Shown here piece by piece: positions 8,875-20,550 of a DNA stretch of 22,507 nt; position 1 is the first letter of the stretch; every line of letters begins with the position of its first letter. The notes beneath the pieces were generated by a model, which saw only the letters and a list, made by a program, of their open reading frames with translations, did not search any database and was not told the DNA's origin. Position numbers and translations under genes: made by a program. Source of the DNA: Temnopleurus reevesii. Lineage: Eukaryota; Echinodermata; Echinoidea; Temnopleuroida; Temnopleuridae. The stretch spans positions 41,037 through 63,543 of the forward strand of contig BQKZ01001454.1 in the NCBI GenBank assembly GCA_036244855.1. Reading direction: 5' to 3'.

Positions 8875-8982
8875 CTGTAGGTTTCTCAGGCAGTCTATCT
8901 ATCCTCCACATCACAGCCCTGTAGGCATGTTCATACTTGGCAGTGCCCACAGAAATCTCTAGCAGCCTGGGATTATGGCAGC
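8875..8982 (-). CDS. STON2: Stonin, internal muHD exon with the GTAKYEHA motif
   Basis: This 108-nt, 36-codon exon has phase-1 borders. It encodes ISVGTAKYEHAYRAVMWR followed by IDRLPEKPT. The GTAKYEHA...WRI.RLP block is a strong signature of stonin muHDs and sits in the expected order after the 14033-14191 exon. The donor is consensus, CTACAG|GTAAGT (GT at 8874-8873). The acceptor, ACATGTAG ending at 8983, has a weak pyrimidine tract, so its exact position is slightly less certain; a CCCAG a few bases further in is a less likely alternative because it would shift the phase. The exon sits alone between introns of about 5.0 and 2.5 kb. A 289-bp inverted-repeat element ends only about 60 bp past the donor. 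Confidence 0.9.
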
Positions 8983-9328
8983 CTACATGTATGAAACATC
9001 AAAATAGAGAGTTGAAATTAAGTAAACATGTTAACGTTTATGACAAAGTCGGATTATGAGCAAAATGTTAGTAATTCAGTAATTCATAAAGATAATAAAA
9101 GAGTTCATTCTGTAGAGCATTACTTCACATATACATGTACATTGACATTTGTTTTCACATTCAATACATTCTTCTTTTCAGTTGTTGTCTTGATTGTTTA
9201 AATATCATTAGATTGTAATTCCATTTATTTAGTTCAACAAAATGTAACAAAATGACAATTTGGAACATTCAATCAAATCAATTAAATTCATTTAAATGAA
9301 CCATATACATTTTATTATACATATTTTG

Positions 9329-9472
9329 CGGAGGAGGAAAGAGAGGAGGGCGAGGAGGAGGAGAAAGAGGCAGAAGAGGAGGAGGGGGAGAAGGATGACA
9401 GGGAGGGGGAGGATGGGAGGAGGAGGAGGAGAAAGAAGGAGGAGGAAGGAGATGAGGAGGAGGAAGAAGAGG
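9329..9472. repeat. Polypurine (GGA/GAGG-rich) tract, 144 bp
   Basis: Almost uninterrupted purines on the plus strand, mostly GGA and GAGG units with only scattered C or T. It produces Ser/Pro-rich spurious frames on the minus strand. Such mirror-like polypurine tracts can adopt triplex DNA. Confidence 0.9.
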
Positions 9473-10204
9473 TAGTGGTTGCTGCTGCTCTCCCCAAAGT
9501 GGGGAAATTCCTGATTCTTGCATAAATAGATCTCCAATTTGCCTTTTCCCATTATTTCTGTTGAAGGGGTCTATAAATATTTGATTACTGTAAAGAGTGT
9601 TCACTTTAAGGTCAAATCACATTTTTGAAAAGAATACTTTGTAGTCTCTACGTATCTTTATCCCCTGTGAACACTATGAATATATACACCATAATATACA
9701 TAAAAATATAGGCCAAGGTTTAGGGTTTTAGAAATGATGCATACATGTACACCGTACCTGCATCTATAACAGGAGTTCAATGCAAAGTTGGTCTGCATTG
9801 ATTGATTCTGCGAGGATGTGTTATACCAATCTCTACGACTTTTTTTAAAAATAGAACACCATGTGAAAAATACAGGTACAGTATGCTGTTTTATTAGCAG
9901 AGACAGATTAAATTTACATCATCCAATACACGATAAAAATATAACCATACTGTATGTAGTGAATACATGTGCACACTAAATAGATCATCATCCTCAACCA
10001 AGGCAGTGTCTGGTGTCCTTATATTATTGTTTTTCATCAAACAAATTATAATGAAATTGACTGAATGCAAACATGTTTTTTAGACAATAAAAGCATCCAC
10101 TCCTGCTCCTGTTTAGCACTATGCAGAGTGAAATTACAGATCAAAATGTCCTAATCAGCAATATCTATATCCTTAAATAAAAAAAGGAGCATTAAGAATA
10201 AATA

Positions 10205-10390
10205 CTGTATAAGCTAAAATTTTTGCGGTGGTTTTATTTTCGCTAATTTTGCGGTTATGGCTTCGCAAAAATTTCCACTCTATATGATGCACATTCATTT
10301 GTGTACAAACACTTTCAAAAACGTGAAAATAACAACACGCCAATGTATCAAACTGGTCAAAAATCACGAAAATATTGGCTTATTATACAG
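10205..10390. mobile_element. CTGTATAAGC MITE, copy 2 (186 bp, inverted relative to copy 1)
   Basis: This is the same family as 6693-6891 but in opposite orientation, flanked by TA (10203-10204 and 10391-10392). Its reverse complement aligns along nearly the full length of copy 1, including CATTGGCGTGTTGTTATTTT and GTGTTTGTACACAAATGAAT. The two copies lie in the introns on either side of the 108-nt stonin exon. Confidence 0.85.
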
Positions 10391-10872
10391 TACATGGCTA
10401 GTAACTACTTGGGGTCCTACTTTCTGACATATACAAACTGTAGGCATACATGTACATGTATCTCCTTTATCATCTATTATACAGCTTTGTTGGGAGATGC
10501 ATATTACATTTACATTCTATTTGGTCTGCCCTGTTCTCAGCTCTATGAGACAGCATGGTTGAGTAACATGAACAGATGTCGACATCCTAGGGTCATTGGA
10601 GTGAAGAAACAAGCTCATGTTGATCGATCGTAAATATTAATAATGGGGCATACTTGGTTTACCTAACTGTTCCCCTGAAATTATGAAATTCTATCACTAA
10701 ACACAAAATATCTATCCTCCTTTTAGTTTTTCTATTATTGCTCTACTTTTTCTTTTCTAAGATATGGTTGATTCACACATCTTTGACATTTAGATTTTTA
10801 ATTAAAAATCATATTCTACTTTAATACATGCATGTACGGTATACTGCATTAGAAAATATTAACCTCCCCTCA

Positions 10873-10886
10873 CCCCCCCCCCCCCC
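10873..10886. repeat. C14 homopolymer
   Basis: Fourteen consecutive C on the plus strand, in a C-rich context starting at 10864. Confidence 0.95.
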
Positions 10887-12100
10887 TGTAAAATGACGAG
10901 GAAGATTTCTTTCTCAGTGAATCTTAAACACTTCTTTTTATTCATGTACCAGGCACCATCTACTGTATATTGGACAACCCCTATTCATGAGCAGTCTTTA
11001 TTTGCTTGTGCAATGTTCTTTAGCTCAACTACAAGGATTCATTCAATCTTCATTCATTGTGGTTTTAATACACTCAACCCTGGGGCAGATTTCCCCTGCC
11101 TTTCACCCTGAATGTTATCCCCAACCTCATTGAGCTGAAACCATGTCTCCATTCTTCCCATCTGCTCAAATTACCTGAACGTTGATCTCAATTTAAAAAC
11201 AAGTCAATCACACTTTTGCAGCGTGGCCTGTTCACTTTATCATATTAGATATAACATGTTGATAATCAGAATAACAGGAAAAGGTACTTATAATCGGTTG
11301 AAAATAAATTCCTTGATAATTCATGAAGCAATTTCCTGATATTATTTTAATATTCCTCCATCTCAGATGCATGTAAATACATGCATACATGCACAATATT
11401 ATTAGGCACTGACCTGGGAACATTATAAGGCCATAAACAAGAAGTGAATGCAATTGCGCACTGATCAGAATCAAGCTCACAGACACACTATCGTTCCAAT
11501 CAAAGCAAATGTCAATATTTGCATAATAAACATTGGTAAACATTGGAAAGGCTGGAACACTCCCCCAAAGTCAATTTACCATGTCTGTTGATGATTTTTA
11601 TGCTTGGAATATAGTGACAGATAATATTGATAATCATGCAGATATAATTGTCCTGTCATTATTGCCCTTTATGCTTCAATATTGAATAGTGAATAATGTC
11701 CATCCCCCTGTTATCTTTCTTAACCAATGTGTATGGCCAGGAATATTTCAAACTTCAACAATGGTTTGTTGGAAGATATGGAATGCAATTTTGCTGATGT
11801 AAAAAAAACAAAATCTGCATGTATGTTGTATGAGCATGTTCAATTTTTAGCAATGGAACACGGATATATTCAATTTTCTGAGAAATATGTACAGTGACTG
11901 TGCATGGAATGAAATGACGATTGGATGGGAGTTTCTATCAGTTTGTTTGCTATTTTTAAACCTTTTTTCTACAAAACTAAAGGAAATATCTGTTCCATGT
12001 TGTACGTGTAACTGCTGGTACTGACATTGACAATTCTATAGGACATCAACGGCAAAGCTGAAAATTTAATTTTCATGTATTTCGCAACCATGAATTTGAT

Positions 12101-12213
12101 AAAAAAAATAATAAAAAAAAAAAAAAAAGAGACAAAATAGGAAATAAAAAAAAAATAAATAAAAATAAAAAAAAAAAGGAAAAAAAAAAAGGAAAAAAGA
12201 AAAAAAATAAAAC

Positions 12214-12254
<41 letters not shown>

Positions 12255-12330
12255 AAATAAAAAAAATATTTTTTTTAATAAAAAAAAAAAAAAAACACAA
12301 AAAAAATAAAAAAAAAAATCAAAAAACAAA
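12101..12330. repeat. Poly(A)-rich tract, about 230 bp
   Basis: The plus strand is about nine-tenths A, with scattered T, G and C. It yields poly-Phe frames on the minus strand that are not genes. On the stonin transcript it would be a long U-rich intronic run. Confidence 0.9.
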
Positions 12331-14032
12331 CATTTCATCCCTTTCATCAACAAAAGTCAAAGCTTTCATTCTATCAGAATTTGAAAAAATTAAATTTAAG
12401 GCCATTCATGTAGGCATGTAGCATTTAGTTACAGTAGTTCAGATCATGACAACAAATCAGACCTCTCCTTGGGGAACTAAATGTTGTTGCTATGGATACA
12501 AACAAAGAGAAAATAAAATGGCCTTATGATTTCATCCAGGGCTGTTTGGACAACAGGAACTGCTCTTTAACCCTGACTTTATATGATCCATTAATCAGAT
12601 GCCTGTACCAGGATGTGATATTCAAAGGCCAAATCATATTTCCAGGTTTTAACAGAAATCTCTTGAAAACCCCCGAAAAGTGGTGCAAAAAGGAACAATT
12701 TGATATTGTGATCATTACAGAGATACAGTACAGTACAGAGATACATGTATCTTTACACAATTAGGAATTTACACATACAAATTAATAATCACACCTTGAT
12801 GATAATATATTACAAAATCAATAAACTATCAATTTTCTTTAAGCAACAACCCCTTCCCCCCACTCCAAAGTGCATGGATACAGATCATCCTTTCTCACTA
12901 TTGAACACAACTTACACATATCTAGGATACTACCAGTCACTGGACACAAATTTTCAAAAGCAATATCAATATATCTACAGTTTGCTTGATACATTATCTC
13001 TGAACTTATTGAAAAACAGATCAATCTTAATTGAGGAAGTTGTTGTGACTCTAGGGTATAAACATAACCTTCCTGCTTTTCTAATCTAAAAGGGGATTCT
13101 TTGTTTTACAGAGTATTTGAATGAAATTAGTGCACAACCAGGATACAATTTTATCCCATTGAGCTTTAATATTTTTTATTTTTTTATTTGTTATTTTTTG
13201 CTCTAATATTATTGTTGATCCATTCTTAAAGGGCTACTCATGGAACAAGTTACACTAGTCATTACCCTTTTCTTAGAAAAAGCGCCAAATTGTGTTTCCC
13301 ATGTCTTATACAAATTTTGGTTCAATTTTATTTTGGCTCATTAGGGGACACCCCTAAATATTTCTATCCCCAAGCAACTGAAAATAAGATGACCTAGCCG
13401 TAAGTAAATATCATTTGATGGTTATCTAAGGATACACGACGGTGGCAATATCAAAGCTCATGATAATCGAATAAAAGAAAATGCGATATTGTGCAGCACT
13501 AACTTGTAGTTGTTACACCTACATATTATGCAACATATCGGTCAAAACACCAATTTGGAAATGATTTAAATACCACTGTCTGTTAAATCAAGCCTAAACT
13601 TTTCAATCGGCATCAAAGATATGCTAATTTTACTGTCATGCACATAATTTCGGGGTAATCAATTTTAGCTCAAAGACTGATATTCAATTACAATGCCAAT
13701 TATTTTTGACAGGACTCCATCCGACACTCATAAATCACAGGTATAAACTCTGAGGTGTTAATTCTAAAAATTGTCAATTATTGAAATGCTCAATAATTCT
13801 TCTCCCTCTTAAACTAGTTGTAATATATTCTTTTAACTATATGTCCCCTCTTCTTGCTAGTGACGTATCAACTTTTTATGAAAATCTTAGATGCATGTAC
13901 TATGTATGTTGATGATCACGTTTTATTGTCTACGTTTGGGGAGAGACAAGATCCTAACAAGACTAAAAAAGCAACATGATTTCTTCAAACATTTCTTGCA
14001 ATTTCCTCAGGTTTCCCTGTCTTCATATATAC

Positions 14033-14191
14033 CTCTCTTAATAACATCTGGTCTCTTGGTGACAGCATGGATTGAAGATTCTCCCATTCTCTTGGGTTTC
14101 CTGAAGTACCAGATCCACCGCTCTGGGATCGGGATGTGAACCAAGATGTTATCACACGTGTAGTGGGCAGGGTTCTTTTTGCCAGTGCATG
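14033..14191 (-). CDS. STON2: Stonin, internal exon of the mu-homology domain
   Basis: This 159-nt exon continues the muHD directly from the large exon. The acceptor is pyrimidine-rich and ends CCCTCAG at 14192; the donor is GAGAG|GTATAT, with GT at 14032-14031. Both borders are phase 1, so the exon is symmetric at 53 codons. The frame reads CDNILVHIPIPERW followed by FRKPKRMGES, which corresponds to the Ile/Val-Pro-x-Pro-x-x-Trp segment of vertebrate stonin muHDs. Spacing from this Trp to the GTAKYEHA motif of the next exon is within two residues of my recollection of human stonin-2, so no exon appears to be missing between them. Skipping it would keep the frame but remove central muHD strands. 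Confidence 0.9.
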
Positions 14192-14698
14192 CTGAGGGAA
14201 AAGATGGGCGAAATATAAACTACATGTATACTGCCTTTGGTAGTTAAAACAGTGGGATGGTTAATTTATTTTGAATGAGTAAGAGAACGCAGAGGAAGAG
14301 GCAAACAGCTTTGGGGTAAAATGGAGTGAAAATGGTAACAACTATGTATATACAGTGAAATATAAAATAACAAATAGCAATAAAACAGGAAGAAAAAAAA
14401 ATAAAAGTGTAATAATTGGAAAATGGTTCATGGTTTTATTTGAATTTCCAAGTCTTATGTACTTATTGTTACGTACATGTAATAATACAATGCTCTGCAA
14501 TCATGGAACCAACTTTAAAATTTGTAGTTTGGGATATGTGTTAAGGCCTCGGAGACTGGACAGTTGACAGTTCAAGGTAACAAAAAAGTACCATCCAACT
14601 CTATTGACTCGTCTTCAAATATCTATAGATTAAAACACTTAAGTCTTGATTGTCTAATACATTATTGATAAGGGGTAAAAGAGATTTCAACTACATAC
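14192..14698 (-). other. STON2: Stonin intron (507 bp, phase 1)
   Basis: Intron between the large exon and the 159-nt exon, bounded by GTATGT at the donor and a pyrimidine-rich tract ending CCCTCAG at the acceptor. It is AT-rich with two TACATGTA sites. I see no other feature in it. Confidence 0.85.
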
Positions 14699-17017
14699 CT
14701 GGTACTAATAGGTCCACCCTCAGCTCCACGTGCATACCTTCACCAGATAAAGCAGCCTTGACCTGAAGTGGAAGGTCCTCTTGCTCCGAAGGCTTGACAT
14801 GGAATTGCATCAGTCTGAATCGACAGGCATTCAAAGGTTGAAACTCAATCATTCTTGAGTCCACAAAAACATTTTTATTAGCACACTTGTGAAGTTCTAC
14901 TTCATGCATCTTGATCCAATCAGAGGTTTTATTTGGGATGATGTGTTGTCTGGCAACGACGTCCATACCCTTGACCTGGACATCATTGAGACCTATTGCA
15001 CAGTCTGGACTCCCTGATAGAAAGGAGAGGACATTGAGGCTTACGGTGATGGATTGCCGGATGACGTCTCCATTACCGTTCACACGGCAACGGCATTCAT
15101 CGGACACAATAACTTTGATCATGTCCTGCTGGTAGTGAGCACCTCTATCTTGGTAGAGAGTTAGTTTCATCAAGGCATCATTGATGGTGAACACAAAGCT
15201 CTGGAACACTTTGAAATCAAGAGAACCTAGCTTCATGAGCTCTTCAAGTTGGGCCTCTTTTTCATACATTGACTTGGCACTCACTTTTCTCTTCTCTTTA
15301 TAAGACATGTAGAGCATTTTGATAGTATGGATTTTACCCTTGACATCAAACTGTTGAAGATTTGGAAGGCCTATTTCATAGTTGCTTTGCAAGGGGAGTT
15401 CTCGGAATGGGTCTTTTCTAGTTCTGTCACTAAACAATTGAAGGATATTTCCTTCAGAGAGCCTCACATGAACTGGTTGCCAGTATCGAGATCCCGCAAT
15501 TCGTTTCTTATCCGGACATCTGAGTTTCAGGGACCATCCTTCCGAAAGATCCAACTGCTCACGCGGATACTGGTCAAGAAACAATTTCTCACTACTGGGG
15601 GATGAGAGATTTGATTTTATGCTCATCTGAGTATTCAAAGCAGGCTTACCACCGTCTGGTATATCACTGGCTGTTGATGATTTTGCTGTAGGTGTAACAA
15701 TAGCCGCTTGTATCTGCTTTCCTTCAGGAATGTTCTGAGATGCTGGAGAGTAACCACTTGGAGATGTTGGAGGAAAGAATTGTTGCTGCTGTTGCCATTG
15801 ATTTTGTTTCAATCCAATGGGAGGCTGAGATGAGTAGGCATTTTGTGAGATAATGGCTGCTGACCGTTGATCCCCTGATTGGACAATGCCAGACTGCAAT
15901 GGTTGTACAGCCATAACTTGCCTCATCGGCTGCGAAGATGGTACATTCTGTTGAGATGCTGCCGCTGCGCTCTGCTGGGCAGCAGCAGCAGCAGCATAGA
16001 TCACATGTCCCTGTGCCTGCTGCTGTGGGGTGAATGTAGTAGCATAATTGGACCTATTGTGCAATTTTGAAGCTGCTGCCAGTTCTGCAAAAGGATTCCC
16101 TGGACTACTTGACAAGGCATGGGCATTTGCAGATGTTTCATTTGCTTCTGTTTCATCAAATGTTGTCCATGAGGTGTTGCTGATGGATTTTGCAGGCGCG
16201 CTTCTGGCACTTGAATCTGCCATATTGAGGAAAGGGTTGTACGGAGAGACAGTCCTTCGCATCTGCTCATCCAATGCCTTCTGTTTCTCCAGCTGCTTCA
16301 TAGTCAGCATTTCAGCCTTGAAAGGGTTTCCAGGAGATGCTGGTTCGTACTTTGCTTCTGATGCCGATGCTACTTTGGATAACATGGATACCTCAAGGTC
16401 ATTTGCATGGTCAGTCATGTGTATAGGGGTTGATGTGGCTGTACCTGTACGAGAGGAATTATGATCTATTCCTATAACTTGTTGCTTTCGCCTCTCTGCA
16501 AGTGAATGTTCACGAATAACATTTTGATTTTGTTTGTTTGGTATTTCAAGAGGCTTGGTCCTTATATTCAGCTCTTCCACTGGAGAGTCCAGAGTTACAG
16601 AGTTGTCACAAGATGAGGAGATCGGTGATGGCCTTGATGATGCAGAGGACAAACTTACATCATGATTGTCATGGAACTGTACCCAATTGTGCGGGATGGG
16701 ACTAGACACTCCAGAGTTATCAAGGCTTCTATTTTCCTTAATCCCCTTCTCTGGGACTCCACTCTTCAATGGGGTTGAACTTACAATTTTTCTTGAGGAT
16801 CCAAATCTGACCCATCCTTCAGGATTGGGGGTAATATTCCCAAGCTTTGGTGATGAGGATGTTGATGATTCTAATGGCATGTACTCCCTGGAGCTGGATA
16901 TGTTGTCATGGGAACCTGAAAAGCTCCCTCTGGATGACATTACTGATGATGTTATAGCTGAGTGGTGGTCATCAGATGCTTGTGACATCACATCTGCACC
17001 GCTGTGAATGGACCCAC
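14699..17017 (-). CDS. STON2: Stonin, large exon: disordered N-terminus, stonin homology domain, first part of mu-homology domain
   Basis: This exon encodes most of a stonin, a cytosolic adaptor that links synaptotagmin-type cargo to AP-2 and EH-domain proteins in clathrin-mediated endocytosis. Numbering residues from the ATG at 17027, NPF motifs (EH-domain ligands) lie at 234-236, 264-266 and 311-313. WVRF (72-75) and WVQF (115-118) match the WVxF motif that binds the AP-2 alpha appendage, and WTTF (287-290) is a weaker match. Ser/Pro-rich disordered sequence with Ala and Gln runs (344-360, 411-416) precedes the stonin homology domain (about 485-600), and the muHD starts near DFKVFQ (604). 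The 3' end is CCAG|GTATGT, with donor GT at 14698-14697. I place the 5' end at 17017, after a pyrimidine-rich tract ending in CAG, because this gives a phase-1 junction like all the others; the exon is then 2319 nt. Alternatively, translation starts at the ATG at 17027, with an in-frame TGA seven codons upstream. STON1 versus STON2 cannot be decided; invertebrates usually have a single co-orthologue. Confidence 0.93.
15979..15998 (-). repeat. Coding trinucleotide repeat (GCT)n in stonin
   Basis: GCT codons in tandem on the coding strand encode most of the Ala6 run (residues 345-350), next to CAG Gln codons. This is a potential length polymorphism inside the disordered N-terminal half. Confidence 0.85.
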
Positions 17018-18117
17018 CTGCATGCATAAGGGAAAATAAAATGGCTCATGGTAAATATGCACTGTACATATAAAACAGTGAATGAGTGATACTTATTTTG
17101 TTTTATTCCTTTATTCTTTCAATTTTTCCTTCAAATAGTCTAATAAGAATAAATGGTCACGATTAATTTTCTTGCTTGTGAGAGTTGTAGGCCTCACACT
17201 GTAATCTGTATTAAATCAGCAACCTGTAAATGACTACCAGTAAATTTGTTTAACTTTTCTGAAACATAAAATGTGAAATGTGAAATTTTCAATTCTCCAA
17301 ACAGCGAATTTGTGTACATGTGTATTTACCGTTATGTTCATTCATAAGCACATTTATTTTAAGGAAAATTTAGAAATATAAAATAGTTGTACTAATATTC
17401 TGTAACTTTTACACACATTCTTATAATACTTTCATTGACGAAATACATGTTTGATTGCACCAATACTAGATTTATCCTATTGTGTGGTTGAACACACAGA
17501 CTCTTTAGTCTATTCATATAGAGATTGAGATGTCCTCATTCAGTGAACCCTGTTATAACCAACAATAACAAACCAGTGCATTGAGCACGAGCATCCATTG
17601 TACTAGAGTACCAGTCACTTGATTTTTTTTTCTTGGCTACCTTTGTTATTCAGTGTGCATTTCTGATGGCATACATGTACATGTATTGTGAATGTTGCAC
17701 ATGTATACAAACTAGATGTAATGCAATATGAATACATGTAAGCTGGTCTTATTGTGATTCAAACTGATATGATGTTTGCTGCTAATGAATGTAAATGACA
17801 CTTCATTAATGTGTACAAGTGTTGTAAATTAGTTTGCATGATAAATGAATAATAATGTATTTAAAAGGCATCGCCAAATTTTGTCATTAATTTACATGGC
17901 CCTATGATGTCCTGGAAGCAAATTAATATGTAACATTCAGCTTTAACAAAAAATAACTACACTGGTATATTGCACCTCTTTAAACATAAATTGCTAGCAT
18001 TGGTGTTACTATAGGCAAGACAAACCACTTGTCATACCTAGCAACAAGCACTGCATACGTGTGCACTGTAACATTTCTTCCTTCTGTTGAAATGCAATTA
18101 TTTTTCTTCAGGTGAAC

Positions 18118-18139
18118 AAGTAGGGCTACAGCCCTACTT
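18118..18139. other. Perfect 10-bp hairpin with 2-nt loop followed by T run
   Basis: AAGTAGGGCT, AC, AGCCCTACTT, then further T residues to 18143. No element ends were found around it. Confidence 0.8.
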
Positions 18140-20550
18140 TTTTCAGAAAATGCATAATATGCAAACCAATGGCAGTGTGTGCACATGGTAATACACAGTC
18201 CTTCACTTTAAGCCTCTTCCATTTTTCAAGACGTTCCATCATCCGTTCCATCATCCGTGGACTTTCAAATTGTTTTGATTGGCAAAAAAAATATCAAAGC
18301 TGATAGAAGCATAGAAAAGTTTCCTTGATATGGAAGGTACAACAAATTTACTAGGCATTAATGCAATGTTTCATTTTATAAAAGGTTTTGATGAAAATAT
18401 GTGAGGATTTATGAAAATAATTGTCCCTACATGGAGGGTACAAAACAAGATCCAAGGTTTAATTTCAGAATTACATGTAGCTTGAACAAACTAGTGGGTC
18501 TGTAGCAAACATAAATTCTGAAAGTAAAATTTGCATCTGAGAAAAAAAAGTCTGGCAGATCTGATAAAAAAGGAACATACAATGTATGAGATCAGGAGGG
18601 GAAAATGGTTTTGAGATTGGGGCCTACTGACAACACAAACACATATGCCCTTGTTATTTGAATTGAAATAGAATAGAGATTCATTCATTCATTTGCCTCT
18701 TACTGGTATTTGTGTAAAGACGTGTCCAGAGATACGACTTACTCTAGAATAACATCTATAGATGTACAGTACAGTGTACATGTACATGCAGGTCAACAAA
18801 TTGAGAGATGCTTGCTTTAAATAGAGCATCCATATTATTCTGCCTTATAAACAACATTGACTGTGTAGAAGTTAATAGTTTACATCAGTACTGGTATACA
18901 TTGTGCATGGAGGACCAAGAATATTCATCAAATCATGGATACTTCCATGATCAAATCAAGGGGCTTTACGAACATTGTTGATGTACATGTATTAAAAAAA
19001 AGGTATCACATGTCTGCTGGTACATGGAGTAAGGTACAGGAAAAAAAACATTTACCATTTTCTCTCAACTAAACTCACTCAAGCAAAACATTGAACAAGT
19101 ACAAGTACTTACAAAGATGGTGATGATGACATTTGAGTGACACACCCCCTCACTTAATGTTGTATACTTGTACACCCCAAGGGAAGTATCAAAAGAGAAA
19201 CCAAACAGAAACAAAACAACACTCTCATGCTGAGAATGCCAAAGCTGAAATACCAACTGATCCTGTACCATTCCAGATTCAACCCTGTCACCACACCCAG
19301 CAAGCAGCTGAACGTGAACTCTGGGGTCAAAATTATTAACCTACCAGGGGGCTAACTTGCGACCTCCTTCTCTATTTTTGTAGTCTACGGTGTATGTTTA
19401 GTACATTATATTCAAAGTCTGCAAAAGCACTTTAGTATGATTCATAGCACAAAAGTACAATTTTACTAAAGGGGCCATAGTAAAGCCTTCTTTCATGACA
19501 AAAATTATGTTCACAATTTAGGTTTTGGCCAAAGAATGGTGCTATAAAGGGGTAAGTAAGAAAAGAAGAAATCAGAGAACGGATAAAGATGAATATTATG
19601 AATGAAATGAAGCTCTATGAAAAGAAAATGAGAGCAAATATGAGATATATATCACTCTTGAGTTGCCTGAATATACAGAAGTCGATGATATAGTTTTGAA
19701 TAAAATGTAGCTCCATCCATGTCATTGCTAATCATCGCTTATCCATGGTACGCATGTATGAATCCACTTTAGAATAATGAGAATGAAAAAACACTTAATA
19801 ATTAGAGTTATTATCCTACATACCAGGGGTACTTGTCCACTTGAACATTCTTACAGCAAACAAAAATGTAATAAGCTTTCTCCTGATTCATGTACATGTA
19901 TCCACTACAAACGACAATTATACAATCAAGCACTGACAGTCATTGCAGTTCCATTCCAAAATGGTCTTGTGAGTTTAATAAATCATCACCAGATTAATAC
20001 TCGATGTCAATATTGATTTAATCATGATTGCTACAATACAATTGGTCACAGATAAATGATCCAGGCAAAATATTCTTGTGTCTCACATTTGGTTCATTGA
20101 CACAGGGCTGATGGTCCCTGATGAATACAAACAGATAATTGCACTTTTTTTTTCAATTTTAACACAATAGTCCATTTCCTCTTTGAATCCTTGAAAAAAA
20201 ATTGAAAAAGAAAAACAGGTCAGGGGAATTCATTACCGAATTCCGGACTTTTCAAAACTCATCTTATTGGAAATCTGGTTAATGAAAGTTTGAAGCAAAA
20301 AACTTAAACTTTTGATGGATGTACTTTGTTCAATTATAGCTTTGGTTATGGTATGAGAATATGTGTAACCTGGAAGCCTGCAATGTATTTTAATTTAAAT
20401 TTGAAAACTTGAACATTCCCCAATTATAGGTAGTAATTCTTCAGAATACTGTTTTCTCCATTTTCAATGCATAAAGACTGGCCTCTCTGCCTGTACTATT
20501 TCATCGCTACTTTTCGTATCTCCTCTGTGATCCATACAATTGCTTAACAT

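Larger units (their letters stand above)
8983..14032 (-). other. STON2: Stonin intron (about 5.05 kb, phase 1) rich in simple repeats
   Basis: Intron between the 159-nt and 108-nt exons, with donor GTATAT and acceptor ACATGTAG. It contains a polypurine tract (9329-9472), one copy of the CTGTATAAGC inverted-repeat element (10205-10390), a C14 run (10873-10886) and a 230-bp A-rich tract (12101-12330, plus strand). The stretch from about 13230, beginning 'aaagggctactcatgg', looks like dispersed repeat sequence, but I found no matching end. No reading frame here looks coding. Confidence 0.8.

Noticed and set aside
9278..9604. Ser/Pro-rich minus-strand frames of 60-108 codons
   Set aside because: They are translations of the polypurine tract in three frames, with no independent coding signal.
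11969..12353. Poly-Phe minus-strand frames that look like membrane proteins
   Set aside because: They are translations of the poly(A)-rich tract.
12492..13089. Open frames of 78-114 codons on both strands
   Set aside because: Low-complexity AT-rich intron sequence; the composition and lack of domains suggest chance.
14911..17007. Several frames of 63-138 codons on or opposite the large stonin exon
   Set aside because: They are shadows of the stonin coding sequence; none shows a domain of its own.
18228..18256. Short direct repeat TTCCATCATCCG x2
   Set aside because: Only two 12-bp units; no array or spacer pattern, so not CRISPR-like and probably slippage.
19065..19339. 68-codon frames on both strands in a less AT-rich patch
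   Set aside because: Neither strand gives a recognisable protein, and no splice site there fits the phase-1 stonin junction convincingly. It could be an old repeat.
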